Assembly (NCBI GenBank): GCA_965660075.1
Contig: CBFHYO010000026.1
Span: forward strand, 1-54,310
Source of the DNA: CAYYFV01 sp965660075
Lineage (GTDB): Bacteria > Patescibacteriota > Gracilibacteria > UBA1369 > GCA-2718715
Direction: 5' to 3'
Length of the DNA stretch: 54,310 nt
In this document: positions 42,837 through 50,605 of the stretch, piece by piece
Layout of the letters: every line of letters begins with the position of its first letter
Numbering within the stretch: position 1 is the first letter of the stretch
Made by a program: the position numbers and the translations under genes
Notes under the pieces: model-generated
What the model was told of the DNA's origin: nothing
What the model saw: only the letters and a program-made list of their open reading frames with translations
Database searches by the model: none

Positions 42837-43559
42837 ATGGACTTCTCTCCACTCCTTCAAAGTTTAAACATAGAATTTAATGATTTAAGCCTCTTGCAAA
42901 GGGCTTTTACGCATAGATCTTTGTTGAACGAAAAAGACCGTGCAGAACGTTCAAATGAACGCTTAGAATTTTTAGGAGATGCAGTTTTAGAATTAGTTGC
43001 CACAGAGTATCTATTCCATAATTTTGATAATTTCGACGAAGGCCAATTGACATCGCTCAGATCTGCACTGGTTCGTGGTAAGAACTTAGCGGTTGTAGCT
43101 CGTAAACTTGAATTAAACCAATACATGCTGTTATCGAAAGGGGAGCAAAACTCTGGTGGCCGCGACAAGGATTATATTTTAGCTAACATGACAGAAGCAC
43201 TTATTGGTGCAATCTATGTTGACCAGGGATTCACCGCCGCAGAAAATTTTGTTAATAAACACATTTTAGTTACCCTAAATGATATTATTTCTCAAAAGTT
43301 ACACATAGATCCAAAAACTTACTTTCAAGAACTTGTACAAGATATTTTTGGATTAACTCCAAGTTACCAACAGGTAGGGGAAAGTGGACCAGATCACGAC
43401 AAAAAATTCACAATGGCGTGTTTCATTGGCGAAAGACAAGTTGCTCAAGGAACTGATTCTTCAAAACAAAAAGCCGAGCAACAAGCTGCTAGATTAGCAA
43501 TCGATGTTGTTCAATCAGAAGTAAACTTAGTTGAAGATTCAACAAAAGACAACAATTAA
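42837..43559 (+). CDS. rnc: Ribonuclease III
   Basis: 240 residues. The catalytic signature ERLEFLGDAVLELV and the second acidic site MTEALIGAIYVDQG are intact, and residues about 160-230 form a dsRBD (TYFQELVQDIFG, SSKQKAEQQAARLAI). It processes rRNA precursors and double-stranded RNA. It is the last gene of the rpmF unit and ends in a hairpin terminator. Confidence 0.96.
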   Translation: MDFSPLLQSLNIEFNDLSLLQRAFTHRSLLNEKDRAERSNERLEFLGDAVLELVATEYLFHNFDNFDEGQLTSLRSALVRGKNLAVVARKLELNQYMLLSKGEQNSGGRDKDYILANMTEALIGAIYVDQGFTAAENFVNKHILVTLNDIISQKLHIDPKTYFQELVQDIFGLTPSYQQVGESGPDHDKKFTMACFIGERQVAQGTDSSKQKAEQQAARLAIDVVQSEVNLVEDSTKDNN

Positions 43560-43566
43560 TAAAAAC

Positions 43567-43595
43567 AAAAACCACTAAACCAAAGTGGTTTTTTT
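43567..43595 (+). terminator. Intrinsic terminator after rnc
   Basis: Stem AAAAACCACT/AGTGGTTTTT with loop AAACCAA and a T-run. It lies between rnc and the convergent small membrane-protein gene. Confidence 0.85.
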
Positions 43596-43621
43596 AGTTT
43601 CTAAACTAGTTCGACAAAGTC

Positions 43622-43822
43622 TTAACCAAGAAGCACATAGGCACAAATCGCCATCAAGAAACCATCAAAAAGATTACTAAAAATAAATACTCTTTTTGAA
43701 ATTTTCTTGTTACTACCTAAAAATTTGATAGTGAGATTTCCATCGTCTTCCCAGATCATTTTAAGGTATATTATGCTAGTTGCAGACAAATACACAGCCG
43801 CCAGTAATTTGATATTTTCCAT
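43622..43822 (-). CDS. Small two-helix membrane protein of unknown function
   Basis: 66 residues with two hydrophobic helices, about 5-22 (LLAAVYLSATSIIYLKMI) and 46-64 (FSNLFDGFLMAICAYVLLG), joined by a polar loop. I recognise no family. It lies convergent to rnc beyond the terminator and has a TATAAT box upstream on the minus strand. Overall, a real small gene is likely but not certain. Confidence 0.55.
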   Translation of the reverse strand: MENIKLLAAVYLSATSIIYLKMIWEDDGNLTIKFLGSNKKISKRVFIFSNLFDGFLMAICAYVLLG

Positions 43823-43839
43823 GTAGATATTTTTTTTAT

Positions 43840-43868
43840 ATTATATCTCAAGTCCTACAAAATATCAC
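43840..43868 (-). promoter_or_regulatory. Possible promoter of the 43622 gene
   Basis: On the minus strand, GTGATA, 17 bp, TATAAT. The -10 is perfect, the -35 weak; it ends 17 bp before the ATG. Confidence 0.45.
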
Positions 43869-43908
43869 TTGCATAAATTCTATAAACCACATTTTTTGCA
43901 AAAAAATC

Positions 43909-43937
43909 TTGCACAACCAAGCAAAACTCAGTAATAT
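43909..43937 (+). promoter_or_regulatory. Promoter of tRNA-Ile2
   Basis: TTGCAC, 17 bp, TAATAT; the tRNA starts 18 bp after the -10. Confidence 0.7.
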
Positions 43938-43955
43938 TTATGCACAGATTGATTC

Positions 43956-44032
43956 GGACCCTTAGCTCAGTTGGTTAGAGCAGTCGACTCATAATCGATT
44001 GGTCGCTGGTTCAAGTCCAGCAGGGTCCACCA
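43956..44032 (+). tRNA. tRNA with anticodon CAT, most like tRNA-Ile2 (AUA-reading)
   Basis: Full cloverleaf: acceptor GGACCCT/AGGGTCC, anticodon stem GTCGA/TCGAT with loop CTCATAA, T arm GCTGG TTCAAGT CCAGC, discriminator A and encoded CCA. The sequence is much closer to E. coli tRNA-Ile2 (ileX) than to elongator or initiator tRNA-Met in the acceptor, anticodon-stem and T-arm positions. C34 would then be changed to lysidine by TilS, letting it read AUA. Confidence 0.88.
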
Positions 44033-44054
44033 ACTCTATTGATTTAGAGTTTTA
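44032..44054 (+). terminator. Intrinsic terminator after tRNA-Ile2
   Basis: Stem AACTCTA/TAGAGTT with loop TTGATT, then TTATT. The stem begins at the last A of the CCA end. Confidence 0.6.
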
Positions 44055-44305
44055 TTGGTAGATTCATATAAAAACTTAACAGAAAAAATCCTGCAAATTC
44101 CATGGCAAGCTCATAATTATGATTTAGCTATAAGGCAAGGTTGTTTTGAATTTATTGTTTCAAGAGAAATAATCTTCAACTTTATTAGAATTATTTTACT
44201 TCCGGTTCTTATTTTAATTTTTCACTTTAATTTTCACCCATTTACTTCTTGAGTTTCGTTCTGGCAAGTATCGCAAGTATAGGATATATTTGTTTAGAAA
44301 ATTAA
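44055..44305 (+). pseudogene. Remnant of an MFS-type transporter C-terminus, frameshifted
   Basis: From 44055 the frame reads a polar stretch followed by SREIIFNFIRIILLPVLILIF, then stops at a UGA (44250-44252). Two bases away from that frame, from 44243, a second reading gives YFLSFVLASIASIGYICLEN and ends TAA at 44303-44305. Joined across one indel, the two pieces match the last two helices of MFS transporters, which often have an RE-x-x-x-N-x-x-R motif before helix 11. There is no promoter or proper start codon, and a terminator lies directly upstream. Best read as a decaying gene end. Confidence 0.45.
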
Positions 44306-44349
44306 ATAAAAAAGGTATAAGTTTTACCTAAAAAAAGAAATGTAAGACC

Positions 44350-44378
44350 TTGACAGATTAGGTGAAGTACATTAAATT
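44350..44378 (+). promoter_or_regulatory. Promoter of the LysE-family gene
   Basis: TTGACA, 17 bp, TAAATT. The ATG at 44399 is 20 bp downstream; an in-frame TTG at 44384 would fall at or before the transcription start. Confidence 0.68.
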
Positions 44379-44398
44379 AAAATTTGATAAAAATTATT

Positions 44399-45013
44399 AT
44401 GAAAGAACTCTTCTCGTACTTAATTCAAGGTGTAGTATTAGGTGTTTCGGCTGGTATTTCGCCAGGTCCACTTACATCACTAACTATTAGTCAAACCATA
44501 AAACACAATAAAAAAGAGGGTATTAAAGTAGCTTTAACTCCATTGATTACAGATGCTCCAATTGTGCTAGCTTCAATTTTTTTGCTTTCTAAAGCTGCTA
44601 GTACCGAGTTGTTTATTGGGTTAATTTCACTCATTGGATCTTTTTTCTTAATTTATCTTGGCATAGATTGTTTTTCTTCTAATGATTTGAATATAGATAG
44701 TAAAAATCAAATACCTAAGTCTATTCTTAAAGGAGTGCTCACTAATGCTTTAAGTCCAAATCCATATTTATTTTGGTTAGCCATTGGTGCGCCAATTTTC
44801 CACAGATCTTCAAATATTGAATCAGCTTTGATTTTTATTCTTTCATTTTATATCTCTATAGTCTTTTCAAAAGTTACATTAGCTTTATTAATAAGCAAGT
44901 CACCAAGAACGTTAGTCGATAAATATTACAAAACAATCATGCAATTTCTTGGGTTGTCGTTAATTTTATTCGCCATTTTGTTCTTCAAAGAATCGATTAT
45001 TTACCTTATTTAA
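44399..45013 (+). CDS. LysE/RhtB-family amino-acid exporter
   Basis: 204 residues, about six membrane helices. GVSAGISPGPLTSLTISQTIKHNKKEG is the family start with the G-x-x-P-G-P motif, and the middle has NALSPNPYLFWLAIGAP, the N-P-K-P-like loop. The family exports lysine, homoserine, threonine or similar, and substrate cannot be told. The promoter position fixes the ATG start. The methyltransferase-like gene begins 1 base after its stop. Confidence 0.88.
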   Translation: MKELFSYLIQGVVLGVSAGISPGPLTSLTISQTIKHNKKEGIKVALTPLITDAPIVLASIFLLSKAASTELFIGLISLIGSFFLIYLGIDCFSSNDLNIDSKNQIPKSILKGVLTNALSPNPYLFWLAIGAPIFHRSSNIESALIFILSFYISIVFSKVTLALLISKSPRTLVDKYYKTIMQFLGLSLILFAILFFKESIIYLI

Positions 45014-45014
45014 A

Positions 45015-45917
45015 ATGAGAACTTTTAAGCAAAAACCTCTACAACTTGCAAAACAGTCTACTGAGAAATCGTGTGAACAATCCGGTGTCGATAATTCAGT
45101 GACTCTAGAGGATTTTAACAATCCAAATTTTTTACCAACTCACACTCAAATTCTCGAATTTTTCCAGACGGACACGCAATGGAGAGACTTTTGTTTTAAT
45201 CGTGCTAATCCTGTTTTTGAATTCCTTAATCAGGAGTATATCGATGCCTTAGGAGTTTATCTAGAGTCGAGGGTCTCTGAATATCAAACCGACCCTAATC
45301 AACCAATTCGCATATTAGAGGTAGGTGCAGGTAATGGCAGATTGTCTCATTTTTTACAAATGAAGTTAGAGCAAATAGCTCCAGGAAAAACTCAAATCTA
45401 TGCCGCCGATTCTGGAGAGTGGAACTTGTCTACCGATTTTCCAGTCGAGCAAATTGATCACAATCAAGCCTTGGCAAAATACAATCCAGATATAGTTATT
45501 TTTTCCTGGATGCCTTATGAAAGCGATTATACTAAAGATTTTAGGTCTTATGCGAGTGTCAGGGAGTATATCTTAATTGGAGAGACCGATCATGGCTGCT
45601 GTGGCCATGTTTGGGAAACCTGGGGGGAAAAGTGGGACTTTGAAGATCATGATCAAAAACCTTATCAAAAAGATAGTTTCGAAAGGTTCGATCTCCAAGA
45701 CCTAGGACGGTTACAGATCTGCAGAACAGATCAACTACTGGATTGGAGACATTCCAAGACTGTGTCATTTCGCAGGCAAGCCAAGCTCACACCTCTCAAA
45801 AAAACAAAAAAAACAACCGTAAATCTCGACTCGACCGTCGAAGATCTTATTAATACCAGTAATCACACTAGAAGCATTATTTTTGAGATATTAAACGTTT
45901 TTAAAAAAATCACCTAG
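45015..45917 (+). CDS. Class I SAM-dependent methyltransferase-like protein
   Basis: 300 residues. Motif I ILEVGAGNGRLSHFL binds SAM; the acidic end of strand 2 follows (IYAADSGEW), and PDIVIFSWMPYESDY is motif IV-like. GETDHGCCGHVWETWG is a Cys-Cys-His-rich stretch that I cannot place. The N-terminal 40 residues and the last 70 are polar extensions. The methyl acceptor is unknown. It is co-transcribed with the LysE-type exporter. Confidence 0.75.
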   Translation: MRTFKQKPLQLAKQSTEKSCEQSGVDNSVTLEDFNNPNFLPTHTQILEFFQTDTQWRDFCFNRANPVFEFLNQEYIDALGVYLESRVSEYQTDPNQPIRILEVGAGNGRLSHFLQMKLEQIAPGKTQIYAADSGEWNLSTDFPVEQIDHNQALAKYNPDIVIFSWMPYESDYTKDFRSYASVREYILIGETDHGCCGHVWETWGEKWDFEDHDQKPYQKDSFERFDLQDLGRLQICRTDQLLDWRHSKTVSFRRQAKLTPLKKTKKTTVNLDSTVEDLINTSNHTRSIIFEILNVFKKIT

Positions 45918-45922
45918 CATTA

Positions 45923-45951
45923 TTGGGTCTTACTATATTTACTGCTATAAT
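45923..45951 (+). promoter_or_regulatory. Promoter of the SOUL-family gene
   Basis: TTGGGT, 17 bp, TATAAT. A short CCAAG...CTTGG inverted repeat (45956-45971) lies just after the -10 and could be an operator. Confidence 0.6.
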
Positions 45952-45975
45952 ATACCCAAGCATAACCTTGGATTC

Positions 45976-46683
45976 ATGGCCAAACAAATCATATTAGTAA
46001 TAGCCGGACTGTTAATTGTCTGGTCAGCAGTTACATTGTATGTTCAACATACAATCGATCAACCCCAATACACGGTTCTCATACCAAACAAAAACTACGA
46101 AATTCGCCAATATAAATCTTATATTGTTGCTCAGACCCAAGTCCAAGGGGATTATCGCCAGGCGGCTAGCCTTGGTTTTCGCATTCTCGCCGACTATATT
46201 TTTGGTAACAACACCAAGCAGTCCACCGTGCAGATGACAGCCCCAGTCGCTATCAAAGAGTCTGAAAACATACAGATGACAGCCCCTGTGACAATAACAG
46301 AAAACACAAATATCAACATGACCTCACCTGTCACAATCAAGGAATCCGAATCAATCAACATGACCTCTCCTGTCACAATCACAAAAGACCAACAAGATTA
46401 TACAGTCTCATTTGTTATGCCATTTGATTACACCCTGCAAACTTTACCAAAACCAAACAATACGCAAGTGGAAATCAAAACCCAACCAGCTCGCAAAGTC
46501 GCAGCCCTCAAATTCTCCTGGTACGCCGACCCAAAACGTGTAGAAGCCAAAAAACAAGAGCTCCGAAGCTTACTCAGCCAAGACGGAGTAAGTACAAAAG
46601 GCACTCCAGAATACGCAGGTTACGACGCCCCACTTTCAGCTCCGTGGCTCAGAAGAAATGAAATAATAATAGAAATAGAATAA
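45976..46683 (+). CDS. SOUL-family heme-binding-type protein
   Basis: 235 residues. One N-terminal helix (4-22) anchors or exports it. The SOUL/HEBP core follows: YEIRQYKSYIVAQTQV at the start, MTAPV motifs, then VSFVMPFDYTLQTLPKPNN and APLSAPWLRRNEIIIEI at the end. SOUL proteins bind heme or tetrapyrroles in eukaryotes; heme binding in bacteria is not generally proven. The MTAPV motif, usually present about twice, appears four times in a row here as 14-residue units. GC content is higher than neighbours, hinting at transfer. Confidence 0.9.
   Translation: MAKQIILVIAGLLIVWSAVTLYVQHTIDQPQYTVLIPNKNYEIRQYKSYIVAQTQVQGDYRQAASLGFRILADYIFGNNTKQSTVQMTAPVAIKESENIQMTAPVTITENTNINMTSPVTIKESESINMTSPVTITKDQQDYTVSFVMPFDYTLQTLPKPNNTQVEIKTQPARKVAALKFSWYADPKRVEAKKQELRSLLSQDGVSTKGTPEYAGYDAPLSAPWLRRNEIIIEIE
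46231..46398 (+). repeat. Four 42-bp tandem repeats in the SOUL gene
   Basis: Units start at 46231, 46273, 46315 and 46357, each coding 14 residues of form (Q/N)MT(A/S)PV(A/T)I(K/T)(E/K)xxxx. The first and third units, and the second and fourth, are the more alike at the DNA level. Confidence 0.85.
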
Positions 46684-46692
46684 AACAGATTC

Positions 46693-46811
46693 AATTACTT
46701 CTAATTTATTTTATTTCAAAAATTCCAATATATTATACAGTCAGTCCAAATAACTTCGAAGGATATGACAAAATCAGACAAGATATAGCAGAAAGCCTTG
46801 TAATTTTATAA
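46693..46811 (+). other. Gap with a possible gene-end remnant
   Basis: The 207 bases between the SOUL gene and the peptidase-like gene hold an uninterrupted frame without ATG, which ends SPNNFEGYDKIRQDIAESLV and a TAA at 46809-46811. It reads like the tail of a protein, but I cannot identify it. A promoter for the next gene lies just beyond. Confidence 0.25.
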
Positions 46812-46843
46812 AAAGAATATTACGGAGCCTACTTACCAAAAGC

Positions 46844-46871
46844 TTGACAGTTTTAAAATACAGGTTAATAT
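46844..46871 (+). promoter_or_regulatory. Promoter of the calpain-like gene
   Basis: TTGACA, 16 bp, TAATAT; the ATG is 19 bp further on. Confidence 0.68.
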
Positions 46872-46890
46872 TTAAAAAATAATATTATCC

Positions 46891-48579
46891 ATGCCTTTTA
46901 ATTTAAACCCTTTTAGTTTACCCAAAAAAAAACAAGTTCCTGATTATTCAGATCCAAATACTCAGTTTACAGAAGATATGTTACCTCTACAAATTACCAA
47001 CAGAGGAGACGATATTCTATATAATACCTCAAACCCAGGGACTGTAATTGTTCCAGGTCGTTTAGACCATGCTATTCAAGACCAAATTAGAGAGTATGTT
47101 TCTCTTAACATTTTAAGATACAGTAATTATCAGTTAGGTGCTGCTAATTTAACTCAAATAAATATCGGTAATTGTTGGTCATTTGTAATTAAAGGTCTTT
47201 TGGATTCAGAGTTTTCGGCTCATTATATTTCACACACACTAGAATTAGAAGGTTATGATATTAATGATTCATTCTCATTTAGTTTTCCTTCAAATGATCC
47301 AGGTAAAAGAAGCACAGTTGAGTTTAATAGTAGACGGCTTGCAAGTTATTCAAATGTTACTGCTCAAGCTTTTTTTCAGGGGGCATCCGAGCAATTTGCA
47401 CGTGTTTACAAAGAATACAGAGAGAAAAACCCGTACAAAGGTGATACTGCACAAATCCAAGAAAGGGTAAAACAAGGTGATGTTTCTGCAATTTTGCATG
47501 GTGGTTATGAACAAGAAATGCTTTATCATTTATTTAAAAAACTAACTAGTGAGTTTTTATTTATTAATTCTCAAGTTCACCCACACACAGCTTTAGTGGA
47601 ATTATCAACGGTGTTTAAACTTCTTCCTGAGTCTATTGGTTGTGTTTCATTTCATACGGATTTCGTAGCTCAAACGGTTATGGTAAATGGTATACCTACA
47701 CCGCAAATAAAAGTTCATTCCGCACACGCATATTATCTAAAAACATGTGCACGTGGTATCGCAACTCTCATGAATCCACATAAAGAGTCGGAACAGATCC
47801 ATCTTTCAATAGAGGAGTTAGCTCGGCATGCAGGCAGAATTTGGGTGGCAAAATTAGAAGATTTTAATTTAGACGGCGATGTAGCTAGTGGTCGAAAACT
47901 TCCTTTGTATGTGTCTGCTCCTTCCGAAAAAGTAGTTCAACAATTACGCCCTCACTTCGAAGAATCTAATTGCATTTCTACTTTGTACCCATATTTACCA
48001 GCTACAAAATTCAAAAAAGAAGGACAGGTTTATTATGCTTTTAGACTAAATAACGAAATTTCATTGTTTAGCTATGAAACCAACTCAATCTTGCCTAGTA
48101 CACAACGCTTCTCTAACACTTTTTTAGACCAAGCACACTACCCAATTGACGAACAAAGGTATTTGCTTGGTGCAAACGCAACAGGGATTTCTTATTATAA
48201 GGGGTATGTTGGTGTAACAGATATCGATGGTTTAGAAGTTACAGCTCCAAAAATAAAATTGATTGCTCCAAGACAGGTTAAAACTTTTCAAATGGTTCCA
48301 ACAAGTTCACCTTTCTCATTACAAGTGTTTACTCGGGGGTTTAGCAGAGAATTAAATATTTTGCCCAACAATACAGAGACTAGTTTGTACTTCGGTACTG
48401 CACAGTTAACCTTAACATCAAATGATTTCAAATTCTTTTATGATATTGAAAACGATAGAGTGTTTACAACTTTCAGTTTTGATACAATCAAAGATCTTAA
48501 AGGAGTTTGTGTAACATGTTTCCACGGTGATTTGAGTGTTTCTACTTATAATAAAACTAAAGCGTTGTTTTTTTCTTAG
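46891..48579 (+). CDS. Candidate calpain-like (C2-type) cysteine peptidase
   Basis: 562 residues, no signal peptide or membrane helix. Three spaced motifs match the papain-fold calpain core: NIGNCWSFVIKGLL with Cys95 (calpain GDCW), SAHAYYL with His279 (calpain GHAY-S/T-V), and ATLMNPHKESEQIHLSIEEL with Asn295 (calpain RNPWG followed by the acidic stretch). Order and spacing of about 184 and 16 residues fit a C2 domain. Residues about 165-215 (KEYREKN, ILHGGYEQEM) recall the calpain A-Y-x-K-L...GGxxxEA segment. Residues 350-562 are beta-rich and unassigned. The Trp after Pro in NPWG is His here. The call is inference from motifs. Confidence 0.5.
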   Translation: MPFNLNPFSLPKKKQVPDYSDPNTQFTEDMLPLQITNRGDDILYNTSNPGTVIVPGRLDHAIQDQIREYVSLNILRYSNYQLGAANLTQINIGNCWSFVIKGLLDSEFSAHYISHTLELEGYDINDSFSFSFPSNDPGKRSTVEFNSRRLASYSNVTAQAFFQGASEQFARVYKEYREKNPYKGDTAQIQERVKQGDVSAILHGGYEQEMLYHLFKKLTSEFLFINSQVHPHTALVELSTVFKLLPESIGCVSFHTDFVAQTVMVNGIPTPQIKVHSAHAYYLKTCARGIATLMNPHKESEQIHLSIEELARHAGRIWVAKLEDFNLDGDVASGRKLPLYVSAPSEKVVQQLRPHFEESNCISTLYPYLPATKFKKEGQVYYAFRLNNEISLFSYETNSILPSTQRFSNTFLDQAHYPIDEQRYLLGANATGISYYKGYVGVTDIDGLEVTAPKIKLIAPRQVKTFQMVPTSSPFSLQVFTRGFSRELNILPNNTETSLYFGTAQLTLTSNDFKFFYDIENDRVFTTFSFDTIKDLKGVCVTCFHGDLSVSTYNKTKALFFS

Positions 48580-48718
48580 TAATTTTTCTGCGAGTCTTTC
48601 TGGCTTCTAAAACCTCATCAACTTTATTTTGCACAAGAGCTGTAGCAACTACTATCAGTGCTGTAGTTTTAACTGCCGTTAAAAATATTTTATCACTTGT
48701 TTCTAATCTTTCTTTCAT
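48557..48718 (-). CDS. Small single-helix membrane protein, 53 residues
   Basis: Reading from the ATG at 48718 gives MKERLETSDKIFLTAVKTTA, then a hydrophobic stretch to about residue 29 (LIVVATALV) and a strongly basic tail (ARKTRRKITKKK) ending in TAG. The pattern suits one membrane helix with a positive cytoplasmic end. A minus-strand promoter lies 21 bp upstream, which supports expression. The gene end overlaps the convergent peptidase-like gene by 23 bp. Function is unknown. Confidence 0.5.
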   Translation of the reverse strand: MKERLETSDKIFLTAVKTTALIVVATALVQNKVDEVLEARKTRRKITKKKTTL

Positions 48719-48739
48719 AGTTTTATATTAAAGAGGATT

Positions 48740-48767
48740 AATTTAAATTGTTTACAAAATAAGTCAA
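48740..48767 (-). promoter_or_regulatory. Promoter of the small 48557 gene
   Basis: On the minus strand, TTGACT, 16 bp, TAAATT, ending 21 bp before the ATG. Confidence 0.5.
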
Positions 48768-48810
48768 GTAAATTAATCTTTACGCAGCTATTTTAAAAAC
48801 TCGACAAGAC

Positions 48811-48839
48811 TTTACAGAACAGTGAAAAAGTGTTAATAT
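48811..48839 (+). promoter_or_regulatory. Promoter of the ABC exporter pair
   Basis: TTTACA, 17 bp, TAATAT. The ATG at 48860 is 20 bp downstream, ruling out the earlier in-frame codon at 48830. Confidence 0.7.
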
Positions 48840-48859
48840 ATAGTATTAAGAAAACATTT

Positions 48860-50605
48860 ATGAGCCAACTCAAAATAAAAAACTTACCAAAAATAAAAAC
48901 GCCACAATCGATGGCTAAGTTTTTTTTATCTAGTAACATTAAACAGTTTCAATTTTTAGTCTTACTATCATATATAGAAGTGTTCATCTTATCCTTTCGT
49001 TCATATACTTTTAAAGGAGTTATCGACTCACTTGCAATAAAGAATTTAGAATCTCTAAAATCTGCACTGATAATCTGTTCCGCAGTTTTTATATTTGGTA
49101 ACCTTTTGCGAGCTTCTAACATGCTTAGATTTAACAAGTTCAATCTTAAAATGGTTAAAAGATATAGAAAATTCTGTGTTGAGTATCTACTAAAACAACC
49201 TCATGCATTTTTTGCAAATAATTTGAGTGGAAAACTAGTTGCAGATCAAGCAGATATGATAAAAACAACCTTTTGGTATTACCAAACTAAATGGCAAAAT
49301 ATTCGTATATTAGAATTAATTATTTTTGTTGGCATTGCTTTCTCAATCAATGTTTTTTTAGGTTTTATGTTTATATCATTGGCTGCTGTCTTGTATGCGC
49401 TATACACAAACCAATCCCATAAAATTCACACAAAAGCCATAAATAATAACAATGCGGATAGTAAATTAACAGGAATCATATTTGATTACATTGCTAACAT
49501 CTCTGTGGTTCGATTGTTCACATCTCAAAATCAAGAATCTCAAATGCAAGCAACTTACCTAGATAAACAGTCCAATACGAGTATCGCTTTGTGGATTCAA
49601 AAGCATAAATTACAATCCTATTCCAATTTTGTTCTGCTTGGCCTTGAGATTTGTATAACTTTGTTTTTAGTTTATTTACTTAAAGAATCTCAAATTACAA
49701 TTGGTGAAGTCTCAGTTTCTCTATTGTATTTATACACATTTAAAGGGCGTTTTCAGTCTCTAGTTAGGAGGCAATCAGACTTAAAACAAGAACAGGGGAG
49801 CAGACAAGCAACAATTAATAGGTTATTTATACCACTCACAGACCAAGATCCAAAAATTGCATTGCCAGCACCCACTTCGTGTGACATTAAGATAAAAAAC
49901 CTCAATTTATTTCTTGGCAACAACCATATCCTTAAAGATATTAATCTGCACATTAAACCCGGAGAAAAAGTGGGCTTGGTTGGACTCTCCGGAGCGGGTA
50001 AGTCTACGCTTGTACAAACTCTCATGCGCCTTAATATGCCATCTCAACACCAAGTGTTTTTAGGTGACAAGGATATTACTCAGCTAACAATATCAGATAT
50101 ATTAGATATGTATTCGATTGTTGATCAAGACACATTGCTTTATAATGATACTTTTGAGTACAACCTTACTCTTGGTAAGAAGTTTTCTAACGCACAAATC
50201 AATAAGGCAATAAAACAAGCATATCTTACGGATTTCATAAAATCATTACCTAAAGGTTTAAAAACTCAAGTAGGCGAGCGTGGGGTTATGCTTTCAGGCG
50301 GACAAAAACAGCGTCTGGGTATTGCCAGGGCTATTTTGTTTAATGCCCCAGTACTAATACTAGATGAAGCAACTGCAAGTCTTGATTCCAAGTCAGAGAC
50401 AATCATTCAGAAGTCTGTTGAGAATCTAATTAAAGATAAAACAGTAATTGCCATTGCTCACAGACTTTCCACTTTGAATATTATGGACCGGATTATCGTA
50501 ATGCAAAATGGTCAAATAATTGAAGATGGTACTCACAAGCAACTTTTAAATAATAAAGGAATCTATTATCAACTGTGGCAACATCAATCAGATAATTTTT
50601 ATTAA
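48860..50605 (+). CDS. ABC exporter half-transporter (membrane plus ATPase), first subunit
   Basis: 581 residues. An N-terminal membrane domain of about six helices (about 25-320) is followed by the ATPase domain: Walker A GLSGAGKST, Q-loop VDQDTLLYND, signature LSGGQKQRLGIARAI, Walker B VLILDEATASLDS and switch His AHRLST. All catalytic residues are intact. With the second subunit immediately downstream it would form a heterodimeric type IV exporter. Substrate is unknown. The start is set by the promoter. Confidence 0.93.
   Translation: MSQLKIKNLPKIKTPQSMAKFFLSSNIKQFQFLVLLSYIEVFILSFRSYTFKGVIDSLAIKNLESLKSALIICSAVFIFGNLLRASNMLRFNKFNLKMVKRYRKFCVEYLLKQPHAFFANNLSGKLVADQADMIKTTFWYYQTKWQNIRILELIIFVGIAFSINVFLGFMFISLAAVLYALYTNQSHKIHTKAINNNNADSKLTGIIFDYIANISVVRLFTSQNQESQMQATYLDKQSNTSIALWIQKHKLQSYSNFVLLGLEICITLFLVYLLKESQITIGEVSVSLLYLYTFKGRFQSLVRRQSDLKQEQGSRQATINRLFIPLTDQDPKIALPAPTSCDIKIKNLNLFLGNNHILKDINLHIKPGEKVGLVGLSGAGKSTLVQTLMRLNMPSQHQVFLGDKDITQLTISDILDMYSIVDQDTLLYNDTFEYNLTLGKKFSNAQINKAIKQAYLTDFIKSLPKGLKTQVGERGVMLSGGQKQRLGIARAILFNAPVLILDEATASLDSKSETIIQKSVENLIKDKTVIAIAHRLSTLNIMDRIIVMQNGQIIEDGTHKQLLNNKGIYYQLWQHQSDNFY

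Noticed and set aside
44384..44398. TTG start for the LysE-family gene
   Set aside because: It lies only 6 bp after the -10 box. The ATG at 44399 is at a normal distance.
48830..48859. Ten-residue N-terminal extension of the first ABC half-transporter
   Set aside because: The start codon would lie within the promoter, before the transcription start.
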